Shown one piece after another: positions 24,101-39,000 of a stretch of DNA of 53,840 nucleotides (positions are counted from its first letter, which is position 1; each line of letters begins with the position of its first letter). Under the pieces are notes generated by a model. The model did not search any database, was not told the origin of the DNA, and saw nothing but the letters and a program-made list of their open reading frames with translations. The stretch is from Halieaceae bacterium (GTDB taxonomy: Bacteria > Pseudomonadota > Gammaproteobacteria > Pseudomonadales > Halieaceae). The DNA lies in NCBI GenBank assembly GCA_902520195.1, contig CABYND010000013.1:1-53840 (forward strand), given 5' to 3'. The translations under genes were made by a program, and so were the position numbers.

Positions 24101-25006
24101 TTAGAGATCTCGACGCGATGCCAGGGCTTGCATACCCCAGACCAACACACATCCGATCAGGCAGGCACCGAGACAGGCTGGCAACTGCGCATCCGTGACC
24201 GCCGACGGCGGCACGGGCCGCGATACCGCGATCGCCCCCTCGGCGGCGTTCAGCAACACCTCCTGTCGCCAGGGCCATACCGCCACCAACGAGCCCATCA
24301 GCACACCGCTCAGAAATGCCATGGCCAGCGCCCGATAGCGCTGCAGGCAGTGCTGGAGCTGCCGCGCAAAGAGCAGCAGACCTGTCACACAACCCGCAGC
24401 GAGCACCAAAAGCTCGGTGATCTGCAGCGTCTTGATTGCTGAGAGTACCTGCTCATACATGCCCATCAGCACCAGCAGGAAGCTCCCCGATATCCCGGGC
24501 AAAATCATGGCGCAAATCGCGATTGCACCGGTAAAGAACAAACCGGGCAGACCCGCCAGAAATGACACGGGAGGCATCAAGGCGGCGCCCACCGCGATGC
24601 AGACTCCCAAGGTGAAGGCCGCCACGCGGTCAACGCTATTTAGCGTCACCTCTTCTCGAATCAGCAGCACGGCACTGACGAGAATCAGCCCGGAGAAAAA
24701 CGACCAAAGCGGCTGCGGATAGTGCTGTAGCAACCAATGGATGCTCGAGGCCAGAGAGAAAATCGCGGACAGAATACCCAGCAGCAGGATCGACAGAAAT
24801 CCGCCGTCGGTTCGGTGCCAAAGCGCACGCCAACGACCCGCCAACGCCATGGAGAGCGCATCGCCGTCTGCTGCCACAATCGCCCCCAGCAGCCGCTCGT
24901 AGATGCCGGTAATCAGTGCGATCGTGCCACCCGAGACACCGGGCACGATGTCCGCCGCACCCATCGCCAGACCGCGGGCAAACACCCCTGCTGGCGAGTG
25001 CTTCAC
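24101..25006 (-). CDS. popT: DUF368 membrane protein, undecaprenyl-phosphate translocase PopT-like
   Basis: A 301-residue polytopic inner-membrane protein. The family opening FARGLAMGAADIVPGVSGGTIALITGIYERLL and the repeated motif MILPGISGSFLLVLMGMYEQVL are the paired half-repeats of DUF368. DUF368 proteins such as Vibrio cholerae PopT are reported to flip undecaprenyl phosphate back across the inner membrane for envelope synthesis. It overlaps the pcm stop by four bases and ends one base before the nlpD start. A DUF368 gene between pcm and nlpD is found in several marine gammaproteobacteria. Confidence 0.9.
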   Translation of the reverse strand: MKHSPAGVFARGLAMGAADIVPGVSGGTIALITGIYERLLGAIVAADGDALSMALAGRWRALWHRTDGGFLSILLLGILSAIFSLASSIHWLLQHYPQPLWSFFSGLILVSAVLLIREEVTLNSVDRVAAFTLGVCIAVGAALMPPVSFLAGLPGLFFTGAIAICAMILPGISGSFLLVLMGMYEQVLSAIKTLQITELLVLAAGCVTGLLLFARQLQHCLQRYRALAMAFLSGVLMGSLVAVWPWRQEVLLNAAEGAIAVSRPVPPSAVTDAQLPACLGACLIGCVLVWGMQALASRRDL

Positions 25007-25656
25007 CGGCTCACGCCTCTTACCATGGGGACAAAATTCACTTCTTCGATCACCTCTTCGACAAAACCCTCGGGTGTCGCAGTCACCATCATGAGTTGCT
25101 GACGTTCGCCACCCACGGGCAGGATCAGCCTGCCTCCGGGTGTAAGCTGTTCCAGCAGCTGGGTGGGCAGGTGCTCAGGCGCCGCGGCGCCCAGAATCAG
25201 ATCAAAAGGTGCCTCGCTGGCCCATCCGTCCAAGCCATCGCCATGCCTAAGTCGCACGTTGCGCACTCGCAGCGCGCGCAGCTGCTTGCGGGCCCGCTCC
25301 AGGAGCGGCTTGATGCGTTCAATGGCGCAAATCTCGTCCACAAGACTGGCCAATATCGCCGTTTGGTAGCCCGAGCCACTGCCCAGCTCCAGAACTTTTT
25401 TAGGTCGGCCCCGAGCTAAAGCGAGCTCGCTCATCCTGGCAACAACATAGGGCTGCGAGAGCGTCTGGCCGTAGCCGATCGGCAGCGCCGTATCCTCGTA
25501 GGACCGATGCGCGAGCGCCTCGTCCACGAATAAATGACGTGGCACGCTGCGAATCGCTTCGAGTACCTCAAATTGCGTGATGCCCTGATCCATCAGCCGC
25601 TGTATGAGTCGCTCCCGCGTTCGCTGGGAGGTCATGCCGATACCCTGCTGGCTCAC
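25003..25656 (-). CDS. pcm: Protein-L-isoaspartate O-methyltransferase
   Basis: A 217-residue SAM-dependent repair enzyme for isoaspartyl damage. Motifs are [54 protein letters not shown] (substrate side) and [16 protein letters not shown] (SAM motif I), with a C-terminal GGRLILPVG. The start is GTG 25656, overlapping the ispF stop (GTGA); ATG 25635 (MTSQRTRE) is a good alternative. In relatives surE lies just upstream of pcm and truD before that; both are absent here. Confidence 0.95.
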   Translation of the reverse strand: MSQQGIGMTSQRTRERLIQRLMDQGITQFEVLEAIRSVPRHLFVDEALAHRSYEDTALPIGYGQTLSQPYVVARMSELALARGRPKKVLELGSGSGYQTAILASLVDEICAIERIKPLLERARKQLRALRVRNVRLRHGDGLDGWASEAPFDLILGAAAPEHLPTQLLEQLTPGGRLILPVGGERQQLMMVTATPEGFVEEVIEEVNFVPMVRGVSR

Positions 25657-26141
25657 GCAGAGGCGCTCTCGTTCGTCAGCTGCGCCACCGCATGGCTGGC
25701 AATACCTTCTTCCCGCCCCACAAAGCCCAGTTTTTCAGTAGTGGTTGCCTTCACGTTGACACTTTCCACTGCCACTCTGAGGTCGGCGGCGATGTGCTCG
25801 CACATCTCGGCAATGTGCTCGCTCAAACGCGGGGTTTGGGCGATGACAGTGAGATCAACATTACCAACTATCCAACCTGCCTCATCCAGCTGCGCGACCA
25901 CTGCGCGCAACAGCGTTCGACTGTCAGCATCACTAAAGGCCGGATCGGTATCGGGAAAATGCCGGCCAATATCACCGAGGCCCGCCGCACCCAACAGCGC
26001 ATCACAGAGCGCGTGCAACACTACATCTCCGTCGGAGTGCGCAACCAGTCCGCGCTCGCAGGGGATCTGCACACCGCCTAACACGACCGAATCACCCTCG
26101 CCAAAGGCGTGTACATCGTAACCGTGGCCAATACGCATCAT
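25653..26141 (-). CDS. ispF: 2-C-methyl-D-erythritol 2,4-cyclodiphosphate synthase
   Basis: A 162-residue enzyme of the MEP isoprenoid pathway. The zinc ligands lie in [14 protein letters not shown] (Asp-x-His) and a later His in [24 protein letters not shown]. Signature [15 protein letters not shown] is present. It follows ispD by one base on the same strand, the usual ispD-ispF pairing, and overlaps pcm. Confidence 0.96.
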   Translation of the reverse strand: MMRIGHGYDVHAFGEGDSVVLGGVQIPCERGLVAHSDGDVVLHALCDALLGAAGLGDIGRHFPDTDPAFSDADSRTLLRAVVAQLDEAGWIVGNVDLTVIAQTPRLSEHIAEMCEHIAADLRVAVESVNVKATTTEKLGFVGREEGIASHAVAQLTNESASA

Positions 26142-26142
26142 G

Positions 26143-26841
26143 TCACTGCCCTCCTCTCTTTCTCAGCAATAAATCCGCAAACGCGAGGTCTGCTTCAACG
26201 GTGACCTTAATGTTGCTCGAGGGTCCCTCTTCCACGTGGACAGGCTCACCCGCCCGCTCCATCGCCATGGCTTCATCGGTGACCGAAATGCCTTCCTCCA
26301 GACACCGACCCAACGCCGCTCGCAAAGCGAACAGGGGAAATAATTGCGGCGTCTGCGCCCGCCAGAGCGACTGGCGATCGACTGTACCTGAGATCCGCCC
26401 GCCTTCATCGACTTGCTTTAGGGTGTCTGCGACCGGCTCGGCGAGGATCACGCCCTCTCCTGACTGCCGAGCCTGTTCAATTAACGCGGTCAGATAGTCA
26501 AGCGGCAAACAGGGACGCGCGGCATCGTGAACCAGCACCCAATCGTCTTCTGAACCTTGAGTAGCCAATAGCTCCAGCCCTGCCATGACGGAATGCGCGC
26601 GCTCGGCGCCACCGGGTGTGGTTTGCACGCGCACGTCCGCCAGGCTGTCAATCGCATCGGCGCGCCGGTCAGAGGGATCGAGCGCCACCACAATGCCGCG
26701 AATATCGGGACTCTCCAACAATGCGCGCAGGGTGTGCTCCATCAGCGGCGCACCGGCGATTTCGCGATATTGCTTGGGAATCTCGCCACCCAGGCGACGC
26801 CCCGACCCGGCCGCCGGCACCACTGCCCAGATGCTGTTCAC
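26143..26841 (-). CDS. ispD: 2-C-methyl-D-erythritol 4-phosphate cytidylyltransferase
   Basis: A 232-residue CTP-dependent transferase of the MEP pathway. The nucleotide-binding N-terminus is [33 protein letters not shown] is the metal/CDP site, and the C-terminal [16 protein letters not shown] and [21 protein letters not shown] are family signatures. It starts with GTG overlapping the ftsB stop by four bases. Confidence 0.96.
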   Translation of the reverse strand: MNSIWAVVPAAGSGRRLGGEIPKQYREIAGAPLMEHTLRALLESPDIRGIVVALDPSDRRADAIDSLADVRVQTTPGGAERAHSVMAGLELLATQGSEDDWVLVHDAARPCLPLDYLTALIEQARQSGEGVILAEPVADTLKQVDEGGRISGTVDRQSLWRAQTPQLFPLFALRAALGRCLEEGISVTDEAMAMERAGEPVHVEEGPSSNIKVTVEADLAFADLLLRKRGGQ

Positions 26842-27121
26842 GGCGCCTTCGGCTCCTCGACAAATTGATAATAGACCTCACCTTCTTTGATCAGGCCAAG
26901 GTTCTCGCGCGCGTTCTTCTCGACCGCTTCTGTGCCACCCTGCAAGGCGATGACCTCCTGCGCGAGTTCCGCATTACGCGCTGTCAGCTCGGCGTTTTCT
27001 GCCTCGGCTTCCTCGAGCTGCACCTGCAGCCGGTTAGCTTCAGCAAGACCGCCCTCTGCAAACCACAGGCGATACTGCAGCAGCAAAAGAAGACCCAGTA
27101 GCCCGCCTATAAGCCAGCGCA

Positions 27122-27122
<1 letters not shown>
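26838..27122 (-). CDS. ftsB: Cell division protein FtsB
   Basis: A 94-residue single-pass divisome protein. The N-terminal membrane helix is MRWLIGGLLGLLLLLQYRLWF, followed by a coiled coil (ANRLQVQLEEAEAENAELTA ... VIALQGGTEAVEKNARENLGLIKEGEVYYQFVEE). The WF, G-x-E and ARENLGLIK...EVYYQ features are FtsB hallmarks. It overlaps the enolase stop (ATGA) and the ispD start, the usual eno-ftsB-ispD context. Confidence 0.96.
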
Positions 27123-30954
<3,832 letters not shown>

Positions 30955-31038
30955 TCACCCGGACGCCTGTCTCGACGCTTCTCGGGAACGTCTCTCCGAT
31001 GGACGATCAGTGTAACAGGAAGCCCCGCGAGGCTCAAT

Positions 31039-32358
31039 TCAAAGTGAGGTAGAAAGGCGCCAAATGGGCCGCACACCAGGTGCCGCGGTAATGCCCTCGG
31101 TAGCCGCCGCCGCCGACAAGGGGCCGACAGGCAGCACCCACACAGGCTTTGTTTTTGACTGCAAAACAAGCAGATGGCGACGCCACCACGGGGGAATTCT
31201 CATCTCTTGCAGCCACTTATTGGTGGGCTTTTGCGGCCGGTTCAGCGGCGTCACCGACTCGATTTCTCCGCTGGCGCGACAGGTTAATCGTGTGCCAGGA
31301 GCCAGCCCCGGGTCGTCATCAGCGGCCTCCCAGTCAAGTCGCCCCCAGTCACCCTCGGCGGGCTCCCCCACCACGACCTCTTCCGGCAAGCGCCAATCCT
31401 CGGCAGGCTCACTGACGCTAACGATCCAACCGCCCCAAACGCGCAGGCAACCCTCGCTCCAACGCAACTCGGGCAGCCGATCCGATCCGGCGTCGAGTGC
31501 CTGTCTTGACAGTTCGAGTAGCCGGCGACGATCCGGCGAATCGGCATCAGATTCGCCCAGCCACTGGTGGATCTGTGCTGCCAACTCCGCTACGCCGATG
31601 GTCGGCTCGATCACCAAGGCCGCCTCGCCCATCGCGGTCTCGGTCCTGGGCAGTGGCAGCTGGCTCAACCGTTGCTGCGCCATGGCCTGCAGTCCAGCTG
31701 CACGCTGAATGGTCTCCCGATAACCCGGCCAGCGCTCTGCAACAGCAGGCAAGACGACCTGTCGCAGATAGTTGCGATCCTGCTCGATCTCTAGATTGGA
31801 GGGATCAGTCACATACTCCAGCCCCGCAGCCTCAACCGCACTGCGCAGGGCGTCTGAGGGTGTATTGAGCAGCGGCCGGTAAATGCGTCCCGCCCCGCAG
31901 GCCCGCTCCCCTGGGATACCGGATAAGCCCCGAGGACCGGCGCCGCGCAACAGCCGCAACAAAACCGTCTCCACCATGTCGTCGGCATGATGCGCGGTGA
32001 AAAGAACATCGCCTTCGGCCAACACACTCTCGAAGGCTCTGTAACGTTCGCGGCGCGCATCGGCTTCCACGCCGCGGCCGCTGGGTTCGATATTGCAGAC
32101 ATTGATATGAAGCGGAACGTCGAGCCTGTCGGCATGCCGCTGACAGAGATCGGCCCACTCCCCGGCAGCAGTATGCAGCCCGTGATTAACGTGAATGGCG
32201 CAGAGGGGTGGTGCGGATGCCGCATCCCGATAAGCCGCCAGTGCATAGAGCAGCGCAACGCTGTCGGCTCCACCAGAGAGTGCCACCCACCAGTGCGGCG
32301 CCTCTAACAGCGCATCAGGAAAGGGTGTCAGGATCTCGCGCACGTCGCGTGCACCCAC
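31039..32358 (-). CDS. tilS: tRNA(Ile)-lysidine synthetase
   Basis: A 439-residue enzyme that modifies the wobble C of tRNA-Ile(CAU) to lysidine so that it reads AUA. The ATP P-loop is VALSGGADSVALL (SGGxDS) near residue 30, with the supporting HVNHGLH and FTAHHADDMVETVLLRLLRGAG motifs. The C-terminal domain ends with a PPWWRRHLLVLQSKTKPVWV-type segment. It starts with GTG two bases after the accA stop, the conserved accA-tilS pair. Confidence 0.95.
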   Translation of the reverse strand: MGARDVREILTPFPDALLEAPHWWVALSGGADSVALLYALAAYRDAASAPPLCAIHVNHGLHTAAGEWADLCQRHADRLDVPLHINVCNIEPSGRGVEADARRERYRAFESVLAEGDVLFTAHHADDMVETVLLRLLRGAGPRGLSGIPGERACGAGRIYRPLLNTPSDALRSAVEAAGLEYVTDPSNLEIEQDRNYLRQVVLPAVAERWPGYRETIQRAAGLQAMAQQRLSQLPLPRTETAMGEAALVIEPTIGVAELAAQIHQWLGESDADSPDRRRLLELSRQALDAGSDRLPELRWSEGCLRVWGGWIVSVSEPAEDWRLPEEVVVGEPAEGDWGRLDWEAADDDPGLAPGTRLTCRASGEIESVTPLNRPQKPTNKWLQEMRIPPWWRRHLLVLQSKTKPVWVLPVGPLSAAAATEGITAAPGVRPIWRLSTSL

Positions 32359-32360
32359 AC

Positions 32361-33308
32361 TCAGTTACCGTAGGACATCAGCCTTCGATAACGCGCCTCA
32401 AGCATGGCATCGGTATCCATCGCAGACAGCCGATCCACCTGGTCCAATAAGTGCGCCTTCAATCGGCTGGCCATCTCAATTGGGGCGCGGTGCGCACCAC
32501 CGAGCGGCTCGGGGATTGTCGCGTCAACGATGCTCAGCTCCTCGAGCTTGGAAGACGTGACACCCATCGCCGCCGCCGCATCTGGCGCAAACTCGGAGCT
32601 CTTCCAGATAATATTGGCGCAGCCCTCGGGGGAGATCACAAAATAGGTGGCGTACTGCAACATGGCGAGATGGTCGCCCACCCCGATGCCGAGCGCACCG
32701 CCCGATGAACCCTCACCAATCACGATACAGATCAACGGGCTCTTGAGCCGCGACATCACCGCCAGGTTCTGCGCAATCGCCTCACTGATCCCGCGCTCCT
32801 CTGAATCGATACCAGGGTAAGCCCCGGGCGTGTCAATCAGCGTGATCACCGGCATCTTGAAGCGCTCAGCCATCTCCATCAGGCGCATCGCTTTGCGATA
32901 GCCCTCGGGCTTGGGCATACCGAAGTTACGATAGACCTTGTCTTTAACCGCACGGCCTTTTTCTTGACCAATCACCATGACCGGGCGCCCGTCGAGGCGG
33001 GCAACACCACCCACAATCGCCTTGTCATCGGCGAAGTGGCGATCGCCATGTAGCTCATCGAATTCGGTGAAGATTTCGGGGATGTAGTCAAGGGAATATG
33101 GCCGCTGAGGGTGCCGCGCCACGCGCACAATGTCCCAGGCGCTGAGATCCGCATAAATCTTCTCGGTCAGCGCGGTCGACTTCTCCCGCAGGCGGTCGAT
33201 TTCGTCGCCCAGATTCAGGTTGGCGCCGTCGCCAACGCCCTGCAGCTCCTCGATCTTCATTTCGAGTTCTGCAATCGGCTGCTCAAAGTCAAGATAGTTT
33301 GGATTCAT
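32361..33308 (-). CDS. accA: Acetyl-CoA carboxylase carboxyltransferase subunit alpha
   Basis: A 315-residue subunit of the carboxyltransferase that makes malonyl-CoA for fatty-acid synthesis. Typical segments are [83 protein letters not shown] and [17 protein letters not shown] (oxyanion loop). ATG 33308 is chosen over an upstream in-frame start at 33326. It heads the long minus-strand gene run; the divergent dusC lies 118 bases away, so the promoter is in that gap. Confidence 0.97.
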   Translation of the reverse strand: MNPNYLDFEQPIAELEMKIEELQGVGDGANLNLGDEIDRLREKSTALTEKIYADLSAWDIVRVARHPQRPYSLDYIPEIFTEFDELHGDRHFADDKAIVGGVARLDGRPVMVIGQEKGRAVKDKVYRNFGMPKPEGYRKAMRLMEMAERFKMPVITLIDTPGAYPGIDSEERGISEAIAQNLAVMSRLKSPLICIVIGEGSSGGALGIGVGDHLAMLQYATYFVISPEGCANIIWKSSEFAPDAAAAMGVTSSKLEELSIVDATIPEPLGGAHRAPIEMASRLKAHLLDQVDRLSAMDTDAMLEARYRRLMSYGN

Positions 33309-33426
33309 AGTGTTACCCCATAGCAACGCGGGTGGCGGGTTGAATCGAGCGAGCGAGTCTACAAAGGGAGCGGGCTTGCGTCACGCCCACTGTTAAAAAG
33401 TCAGGTATCTGGTTACCCTGCCGGCC

Positions 33427-34428
33427 ATGATCGACCTCGCCCACAAGCCACAGCACCTGCCACCGCGCCTGGTCCTCGCCCCCATGGAGGGCGTTGTTGA
33501 CGCGGTCATGCGCGAGCAGCTCACCTCCATTGGCGGTTACGAGCGCTGCGTGACCGAATTCGTGCGCGTATCTCAAACTGTCCTCCCGAAGCGGGTTTTT
33601 TTTCGTTATGCCCCTGAGCTGCGACAAGGCGGATTCACGCCATCAGGCACCCCTGTCTACCTTCAGCTCTTGGGCTCTCACCCCGAGCTGATGGCCGCTA
33701 ACGCAACGCGTGCGGCCTCCCTTGGCGCACCCGGTATTGACCTGAATTTCGGGTGCCCCGCGAAAACCGTTAACCGATCGCAAGGCGGCGCGGTCTTATT
33801 ACGCTGCCCAAAACTGATCAGATCGATCTGCGAACAGGTGCGCGACAGTGTGCCCGAGCGAACGCCGGTCACCGCAAAGATCCGCTTGGGCTATGACAGC
33901 GACGAACAATTTGAAGAGATTCTCGACGCACTGTCGGGCGTTGCCCTCTCTGAGATCACCATCCATGCCCGCACCAAAAGACAGGGCTATCGGCCGCCCG
34001 CGCACTGGCATCAACTCCGGCAAGCGCGGCTGATGCTCCCCTACCCCGTTATCGCCAATGGCGAGCTCTGGACACCGGCCGATGTGGCACGTTGCGCCGA
34101 GATCAGCGGCTGCGATGCTTTCATGCTCGCCCGTGGCGCGCTGTGCCGCCCGGATCTCGGCGCCGCGATCGTTGCGGCACACCGAGGCGAGGAGGGTCCA
34201 ACATTCAGCTGGCCTGAGGCACAACAGCTACTGGTGACGTTTTTGGCCCGTAACCGGGCGCTGTACGACCCGCGCTACGCGGTCAATCCGGTGAAGCAGT
34301 GGCTCGTCTATCTGAAGGTCTATTACCCACAGGCCGCCGCCTTGTTCAGCGAGGTCAAAAGGATCTCCGACCCCGACGACATGTCGCTGGCCCTGCAGGG
34401 TCAGTCAGCGCTGGCGCGGGCCGCCTGA
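33427..34428 (+). CDS. dusC: tRNA-dihydrouridine synthase, DusC type
   Basis: A 333-residue FMN enzyme reducing uridine in the tRNA D loop. It matches E. coli DusC segment by segment: LVLAPMEGVVDAVMREQLT, CVTEFVRVSQTVLP, VYLQLLGSHPELMAANATRA and IDLNFGCPAKTVNRSQGGAVLL with catalytic Cys. HARTKRQGYRPPAHW, VIANGELWT and GCDAFMLARGAL follow. DusC modifies U16. It is divergent from accA. Confidence 0.93.
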   Translation: MIDLAHKPQHLPPRLVLAPMEGVVDAVMREQLTSIGGYERCVTEFVRVSQTVLPKRVFFRYAPELRQGGFTPSGTPVYLQLLGSHPELMAANATRAASLGAPGIDLNFGCPAKTVNRSQGGAVLLRCPKLIRSICEQVRDSVPERTPVTAKIRLGYDSDEQFEEILDALSGVALSEITIHARTKRQGYRPPAHWHQLRQARLMLPYPVIANGELWTPADVARCAEISGCDAFMLARGALCRPDLGAAIVAAHRGEEGPTFSWPEAQQLLVTFLARNRALYDPRYAVNPVKQWLVYLKVYYPQAAALFSEVKRISDPDDMSLALQGQSALARAA

Positions 34429-34487
34429 TCGCTATCCATGAAGACACGCTGTCACGCTATAAAAACATGCTGTGAGGACACAACACG

Positions 34488-36029
34488 ATGACCACCTTGG
34501 CTGAAGACAATAGCAACGACCTGTGGGGCCACCCACGCGGGTTATACATCTGCTTCGCCACGGAACTGTGGGAGCGTTTCTCCTTTTACGGCATGAAGTA
34601 TCTGCTACTCCTCTATCTCACAAAGTACCACCTGTTCTCCGACGCGGCAGGTCTCGGTGTATTGGGCAGCTACGCCTCCCTCGTCTACGCTATGCCCGTC
34701 CTTGGCGGCCTCATTGCCGACCGGTTTATCGGTATGCGCAAAGCGGCGACGTTTGGCGGCTTGCTGCTAGTAGCCGGGCACCTCGGCATGGCGTTTGAGG
34801 GCGAGGCAGCTCGTCAGACGGCGGCCGGTATCGTCCGCGACGATCAGGCGCTGTCGATCTTCTACCTCTCGCTGGCGTTGATTGTGGTCGGGGTCGGATT
34901 TCTCAAACCCAATATTTCGACAGTGGTCGGCAAGCTCTACCCCGAGGGTGACCCCCGTCGTGACGCGGGCTTCACGATTTTTTACATGGGCATCAACATC
35001 GGCGCCTTCAGCGCAACACTGCTCTGTGGCTGGCTGGGTGAGGTCTATGGCTGGTCCTGGGGCTTTGGCGCGGCGGGTGTTGGCATGTTGCTGGGCCTCA
35101 TCGTTTTCCAGTGGGGACAACACACCCTCATGGGCCATGGCGAGCCTGAACACCCGGAGCGGCTGACACGAAGCGTTGGCATTCCGGGCTTGAATATCGA
35201 GCGGGCGATTTACGCGGGCAGTTTCCTCATGGTGGCTGTGGTCTGGCAGCTGGTTCAACTGACTGACACGGTTGGCACGCTACTCGATGTGCTGTCGCTG
35301 ACGGTATTGGCGGGTCTGGGGTGGTTTCTGCTGTTTCGCTGCACAAAGGTCGAGCGCGAGCGGATGTTTGTGCTTATCCTGCTCACCCTTTCAACGGTGG
35401 TTTTCTGGGCGCTCTTCGAGCAGGGTGCCGGCTCCATGACGCTTTACGCTGACCGTGTTACGGACAAAACGCTGTTTGGCATGACCCTTACGGCCGCGCA
35501 ATTCGGCGCAGCCAATTCCTTCTTCATTTTCTCTCTGGCACCACTATTTGCCATGCTCTGGATTCGCCTCGGGCGGCGAGGCTGGGAACCCAGCACGCCG
35601 GTGAAGTTTTCCCTCGGCATCGCTCAGGCGGGTCTGGGTTTTGGCGCGCTGGTCTATGGAGCGCAGTTCCCCGATCAGGCAGGCGTGGTTTCTGCCTGGT
35701 GGCTCATCGTGGCTTACCTGCTTCATACAACGGGTGAGCTTTGCCTGAGCCCGGTAGGCCTGTCGGCGGTCACCAAACTCGCGGTCCCATCGGTGGTGGG
35801 TGTGATGATGGGCACCTGGTTTTTGGCGTCGGCCTACTCCTCCTACGTTGCCGCGCAAATCGCCACTATCGCTGCCCGCCCGGCCAACGAGTCAAGCCTC
35901 AACCTCACTGATGCACTTTCGGGCTACACCGAATTGTTCAGTCAGTTGCTTACGATCGGTTTGGCAGGCGGTGCGGTGTTACTCGTACTGTCACCGGTGC
36001 TGAAGCGCATGATGCACGGCGTGCGTTAG
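34488..36029 (+). CDS. POT/PTR2-family proton-dependent oligopeptide transporter
   Basis: A 513-residue inner-membrane peptide importer. The N-terminal signature is LYICFATELWERFSFYGMKYLL, containing the ExxER proton-coupling motif (ELWER). The second PTR2 signature is FTIFYMGINIGAFSATLLCGWLGE. About 14 transmembrane helices are visible, as in bacterial DtpA-type proteins. A ribosome site GAGGA precedes ATG 34488. The stop codon TAG lies one base from the convergent RND permease stop, with no terminator between. It probably takes up di- and tripeptides. Confidence 0.94.
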   Translation: MTTLAEDNSNDLWGHPRGLYICFATELWERFSFYGMKYLLLLYLTKYHLFSDAAGLGVLGSYASLVYAMPVLGGLIADRFIGMRKAATFGGLLLVAGHLGMAFEGEAARQTAAGIVRDDQALSIFYLSLALIVVGVGFLKPNISTVVGKLYPEGDPRRDAGFTIFYMGINIGAFSATLLCGWLGEVYGWSWGFGAAGVGMLLGLIVFQWGQHTLMGHGEPEHPERLTRSVGIPGLNIERAIYAGSFLMVAVVWQLVQLTDTVGTLLDVLSLTVLAGLGWFLLFRCTKVERERMFVLILLTLSTVVFWALFEQGAGSMTLYADRVTDKTLFGMTLTAAQFGAANSFFIFSLAPLFAMLWIRLGRRGWEPSTPVKFSLGIAQAGLGFGALVYGAQFPDQAGVVSAWWLIVAYLLHTTGELCLSPVGLSAVTKLAVPSVVGVMMGTWFLASAYSSYVAAQIATIAARPANESSLNLTDALSGYTELFSQLLTIGLAGGAVLLVLSPVLKRMMHGVR

Positions 36030-36030
36030 A

Positions 36031-39000
36031 TCAGATCGAGGCAGGCACTGCCTCGCTCGCATCGGCATCACCCGACTTACGATTTTTGCGTGCTTGGCGC
36101 ATCTGCTGCCAGTCGTAGCCAATCAGATACATGGCCGGCACCAATAACAGGCTCACAAATAGCGCGAAGAACACCCCGAAGGCCAGTGAGAGCACGGCTG
36201 GCTTGAGGAATTGGGCGCTAGTCGATTGTTCAGCCATGATCGGAATCAAACCGACAAAGGTGGTCACGGTGGTCAGAAAAATGGGCCTGAATCGACTGAC
36301 CGCGGAGGTCACAAGTGCCTTGGGCGGCAACATCCCCTCCCGCTCGAGTCGCCGCACGTAATCGATCAATACGAGATTGTCATTGACGACCACACCCGCC
36401 GCGGCACCGATACCGAAATAAGAGAACATGGCCATGGGCAGGTTAAAAATCAGGTGACCAAACACCGCTCCCATAAATCCGAAGGGCATCGCCGTCATAA
36501 TCAAGATCGGCAAACTGTATGATCGGAAAGCGACCGCAATGAGCGCATAAATGACAAACAGCGCAATCGTGTAGAGCGCCGCAATTTCACTGAAGAACTC
36601 GGCTTCCGCCTCCTGCGAACCACCTTTCAGGACCTGCAATCCCGGATACATCGACAGCAGCTCGGGTACGTAGCCGTCTTTGACCGCGCGATTGATCTCA
36701 CCTATCGATTCAGGATCAACCGTCGCGCGTACCGTCACCACGCGCTCACCATTGCGTCGTGTAATGCGCCGCGTGGCCTGTCCCACTTCAACATCTGCCA
36801 CCGCAAGTAGAGGCACCAGTCGTCCGTCAGGGGTACGAATCCGCATATCTTCAAAGGATGCCAGCGAGCCTCTCGCACTCTCGGGATACCGCACCATCAC
36901 CCTGACGTCGCCGTCCTCTCGGGGAAGGCGCTGCACCTCCTCGCCGTAAAACGCCTGACGCACTTGGGTGGATACGTCTCCCAACGTGATGCCCAGACGC
37001 TCGGCACCCGGAAGCAAGTGGAAGCGCAACTCGGGCAACTCGCCCCATTGGTCATCGCGGACAAAATAGGCCTTGTCGTAGCCCGCCAGATGCTGTTGCA
37101 AGGTGCGGCTTGCCGCGTTGAGAGTATCGAGGTCCTCGTGCTGTAGCAGGAACGTGATGCTTGCTTCACTGTCGCCCAGGGTGTAATTGACTTTCACCTC
37201 ATCCGCATCCGGGATATCGCCCACCAGATCAGAAAACCGCTCGGCGGTCTCTCTCGCACTGAGGGCCCGCTGATCGGGCGGTGCCAGCTGCACAATGGCA
37301 ATCACGTTGCCACGTCGCGCACGGGTGTACCAGCCTTCAATCAACTCGCCCGAGCCCCGGCCCGCTTTTGCCTCGGCGTTGACCTCTTCAGCCAGTTGCT
37401 TTTCGGCTCGCTGCAGCTGCCCGAGCACTTCCATAGAGCGGCTGTAGGGCATGCCCGGGGGCAAACGCACATTGATGTACACCTGCTCGTTTTCGACCTG
37501 CGGCGAAAAGAAGAACTTCACCCAGCCACTTGTAAACAAACCCAGCGACACCAAAAAGAGCGAGAAGAACACCATGGTCGTCGTGTAGCGCCGTGCCAGA
37601 CATCGCTCTAAAAACGGCCGATAGATCCGCTCGGCAAATCGGACAATACTGTTCGCAACGCGCTGCTGCCGAGCCATCCATTTTGCCTTGGCTGCCGTGA
37701 CTTTCTGGTTGCGAAGATGGCTCGGCAAGATGAGAAAAGCCTCTATCAACGAGAACATCAGCGCCAGCGAAATCACAACCGACAGCTGCCGCGTGAATTG
37801 CGCAGTGACACCCGAAACAAACAGCCAGGGCGCAAACGCCACAATGGTGGTCAACACCGCAAAAATCACTGGCCGGCTCACGGCAAAAGCGCCCGCGACG
37901 GCAGCGTCCTCGCCCGCCAAGCCACGCTGATGCACGTGATGATGGATACTTTCTCCCACCACGATCGCGTCGTCGACCACGATCCCCAAAACCAGCAGAA
38001 AGGCGAAGGTCGACAGCAGATTCAAAGACACATCATTAACGGGCAGCAGAGCAAAGGCACCGAGGAAACTAACGCCGATACCCACCGTCACCCACAGCGC
38101 CACCTTGGGCTCTAGCGTGAAAATCAGGATGATGAAAACGAGCATCAAGCCGAGAATCGATGATTCCGCTATCAGTTCCATCCGATTTTCATAAACATCC
38201 GCCATGTCGGACCAAAGTGTCAGCTCTACTCCGACGGGCAGCGTCGGCTGGGTTCTTTCTATCCATCCGGTTACCGCGTCACTGGCTTTCACCACCTGCA
38301 TGTCATCGGTCGTTTTCACCTGTAACAACACAGCGGGTTTACCGTTCGCAGTGGCCAGAATCTCGTTCTGCTCGAAGCCATCGATGACGGTGGCCACATC
38401 CATCACTCGGACTTGACCCCCAGCCGCGGTCTGGCGAATCACAATTTGCTCAAAATCAGTCTGGGTATCGGCGAGATTCTCGGCACGCAGTTGCACATCA
38501 CCCGTCTGAGTGCGGACTTCTCCCACCGAGACGTTCATGGAGTTGCGACGAATCGCCGTGGCGACATCCGAAAAGCTGAGCCCGTAGGTTCGCAGTGCTC
38601 GCTCCGAGAGCTCGATAGTGACCTCTTCACGGCGCGAACCGAACACGTCGACCTGAGAGATATAAGGCAGGCCCGCCAACTCGTTGCGAAGTGAATTACC
38701 CAGCCGGGCGAGTGCCTTCTCGCCAATATCACCCGCTAACGCAACGCGAATCATCTCCTGCCGCCACTCGAGCCTGCGCACCTGCGGATTCTCGATATCC
38801 CGCGGAAAGGCGGTTATCGAGTCGACGGCGTTCTTGATGTCATTCAAAAAGGCATTGAGATCAACGCTCGGAAAGGTTTCCACGGTCAAAGAGCCATAGC
38901 TCTCTCGGGACTCTGAGGTCACGCGGTACACGTTGGAGACGTTTTTTAGCGCCTCTTCCACGCGCTGAACGACCAAAAGCTCTACCTCTTTGGGCGAAGC

